From an uncultured Lachnospira sp. (lineage in GTDB: Bacteria; Bacillota; Clostridia; Lachnospirales; Lachnospiraceae), in NCBI GenBank assembly GCA_934359185.1, contig CAKRLE010000007.1, forward strand, positions 62,001 to 126,000: a stretch of 64,000 bases of DNA. The letters are read 5' to 3'. Positions 62,904-64,000 of this stretch are shown here, one piece after another. Positions within the stretch are counted from its first letter, which is position 1. Every line of letters begins with the position of its first letter. Both the position numbers and the translations under genes were made by a program. The notes under the pieces are model-generated. The model was not told the origin of the DNA. It saw only the letters and a program-made list of their open reading frames with translations, and did no database searches.

Positions 62904-63869
62904 ATGGATGCAAGAAGAGCACAGGATTTATTAAAACACATATGTCAGGATGAGGATTATGGTGCGGGAATGCTTGAAAAGCTTCCCCTGCCAGAAGTCA
63001 TCTATATAGTTAACAAGATTCTTCCAGAGTGTCTTACTGAGGCTAATGACAAATGTAATGTTAATGATGCTGCATTTTTCCAGGATATGATTAACAGATA
63101 TCGTCCGCTTGCTATTGATAAGATTAAGAAAGCAGACAGATTATGGGTAGGTTACTGTGACCTGACAGGATATCCATATATAATTGATGGGCAGAATATG
63201 GTTGTCATGTATGATTATACAGACAGCAGCAAAGTTGAAGCACAGTTAGGATTCGCTGGCTATCAGGTCGGCTTCTGCAGGGCTGACAGGGAAGGCTTTT
63301 TCTCAGAAATTGGACATATGTATCGTAATGGATATAAGAAGATTTTCTTTATCGATGGAAAGTCAGAACCATTCATTGTTGAGAGAGAAGAACTTTATTC
63401 TTATGATGAGTATTTCAAGGATGATTATATAACTAATCCGGGTCTTGAAAGCGCCATGATATCATATTTCCAGGAAGTACGTAAGCACGCTCCACTAGAA
63501 GAGAGAGTGGAACTTATCAAAACAAGAGAAGAGACTATGATACAGCAGCTTCTTGTGGGTGAGTTTATGGTTCCTTGTATTAAGGAAGAGAATGAAAATG
63601 AGATAGAAATTTCTCATCCTTATATTGATTTAACAGACAGAGTTACAGATAAACAGGAGGGTGAACAGGTTATAGCAGTTCCAGTATTTACAGATGGTTA
63701 TGAGATGGACAAATGCTATGAAGGTCACCATGAAAACATGCTCTACAAGTTTACTGAACTCAAAGACCTTACCGAAGAACTTGGCGCATCAGGAATTATT
63801 ATTAACTGCTTAGGAATAAGCTATTACATGGATAATAAAACGATAGCCAAAGTTGCCGTAAGGGCATAA
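62904..63869 (+). CDS. SseB-related protein of unknown function
   Basis: Protein of 321 aa. The C-terminal third (PVFTDGYEMDKCYEGHHENM followed by LGASGIIINCLG) resembles the SseB N-terminal domain. The middle section, about 60-180 (RYRPLAIDKIKKADRLWVGY, then IIDGQNMVVMYDYTDSSKVE), looks like another copy of a related fold. No signal peptide. It lies 37 nt after carB with AAAGGGG before the ATG, so it is probably cotranscribed. Role unknown. Confidence 0.82.
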   Translation: MDARRAQDLLKHICQDEDYGAGMLEKLPLPEVIYIVNKILPECLTEANDKCNVNDAAFFQDMINRYRPLAIDKIKKADRLWVGYCDLTGYPYIIDGQNMVVMYDYTDSSKVEAQLGFAGYQVGFCRADREGFFSEIGHMYRNGYKKIFFIDGKSEPFIVEREELYSYDEYFKDDYITNPGLESAMISYFQEVRKHAPLEERVELIKTREETMIQQLLVGEFMVPCIKEENENEIEISHPYIDLTDRVTDKQEGEQVIAVPVFTDGYEMDKCYEGHHENMLYKFTELKDLTEELGASGIIINCLGISYYMDNKTIAKVAVRA

Positions 63870-64000
63870 AAATTCATACATCTGCCCGGAAATAGGGTTA
63901 TGCCCCACGCTTCGGCGTGCTGGCTATACAAATCTGCTGGTCCTTTGTGTCTAGCTCATCTAAGGGCTGCACGACAAAGTTTATTAAAGCCGACTTGCTA
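63870..64000. repeat. Large palindromic repeat element, copy 3 (cut by window end)
   Basis: From about 63938 the plus strand matches the core of the family: TGGTCCTTTGTGTCTAGCTC, then TAAGGG.TGCACGACAAA, TTTATTAAAGCCGACTTGCTA. This is the orientation of copy 1 and the reverse of copy 2, and the last bases are the left half of the central hairpin. About 63870-63937 would be the left outer arm, containing a CACGC-TTCG-GCGTG hairpin; the matching right arm lies beyond the window. The arm sequence differs from both other copies. Confidence 0.82.

Overview
The window looks like chromosomal DNA of a low-GC anaerobic gut Firmicute of the Lachnospiraceae, probably Lachnospira (formerly Eubacterium) eligens or a close relative. 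This is inferred from the AT-rich intergenic DNA, strong Shine-Dalgarno sites, TTGACA/TATAAT-type promoters with 17-bp spacers, endospore genes (spoIIA-sigF-spoVA), oxygen-independent ribonucleotide reductase (nrdD), NADP-type glutamate dehydrogenase and a cytoplasmic pectin-degradation locus. No phage, insertion sequence, CRISPR array or rRNA operon was seen.

Layout. 1-6.3 kb: a truncated LCP cell-wall ligase, gdhA, a coiled-coil protein of unknown function and folC with a 50-residue satellite gene. 6.3-12.5 kb: a TPR membrane protein, then the spoIIAA-spoIIAB-sigF-spoVAABCDE sporulation cluster. 12.5-16.1 kb: a class A penicillin-binding protein diverging from an IMPACT/YigZ gene across a shared -35 region. 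16.1-27.0 kb: a carbohydrate locus with a lipoprotein binding protein, two ABC permeases (one with an N-terminal zinc ribbon), an ankyrin-GH43 fusion, a short GH105-like protein, a GH28 polygalacturonase and an ABC exporter-type half transporter. 27.0-36.7 kb: an XRE regulator, typA, an SSB-like protein, lysine-riboswitch-controlled dapA-dapB, a GNAT protein, DegV and oligoendopeptidase F. 36.7-41.3 kb: two identical tRNA-Gly(GCC) genes flanking a chemoreceptor and a two-gene envelope operon. 41.3-50 kb: a GNAT/hydrolase pair, an XRE-LytTR regulator pair, an iron-sulfur protein, corA, trkA and a diguanylate cyclase. 50-58.4 kb: NrdR-box-controlled nrdD, TPP-riboswitch-controlled thiC, a PAP2 phosphatase and an unusual ABC ATPase / membrane protein / beta-propeller operon. 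58.4-64 kb: carA-carB and an SseB-like gene.

How genes work together. The 16-27 kb locus reads as uptake of oligosaccharides followed by intracellular pectin breakdown, because none of its glycoside hydrolases has a signal peptide. Three metabolic operons carry recognisable control: lysine riboswitch with terminator on dapAB, TPP riboswitch abutting the thiC Shine-Dalgarno, and paired NrdR boxes on the nrdD promoter.

The most unusual structure is a family of large palindromic intergenic repeats: copy 1 at 27020-27298, copy 2 at 33460-33747, and a third cut by the window end at about 63870-64000. Each has a conserved core of about 145 nt with a covarying central hairpin. In copies 1 and 2 the core sits between outer arms of 52-72 nt that are almost perfectly complementary within a copy but strongly diverged between copies. 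I do not recognise this as a named element; it is the best candidate here for something undescribed.
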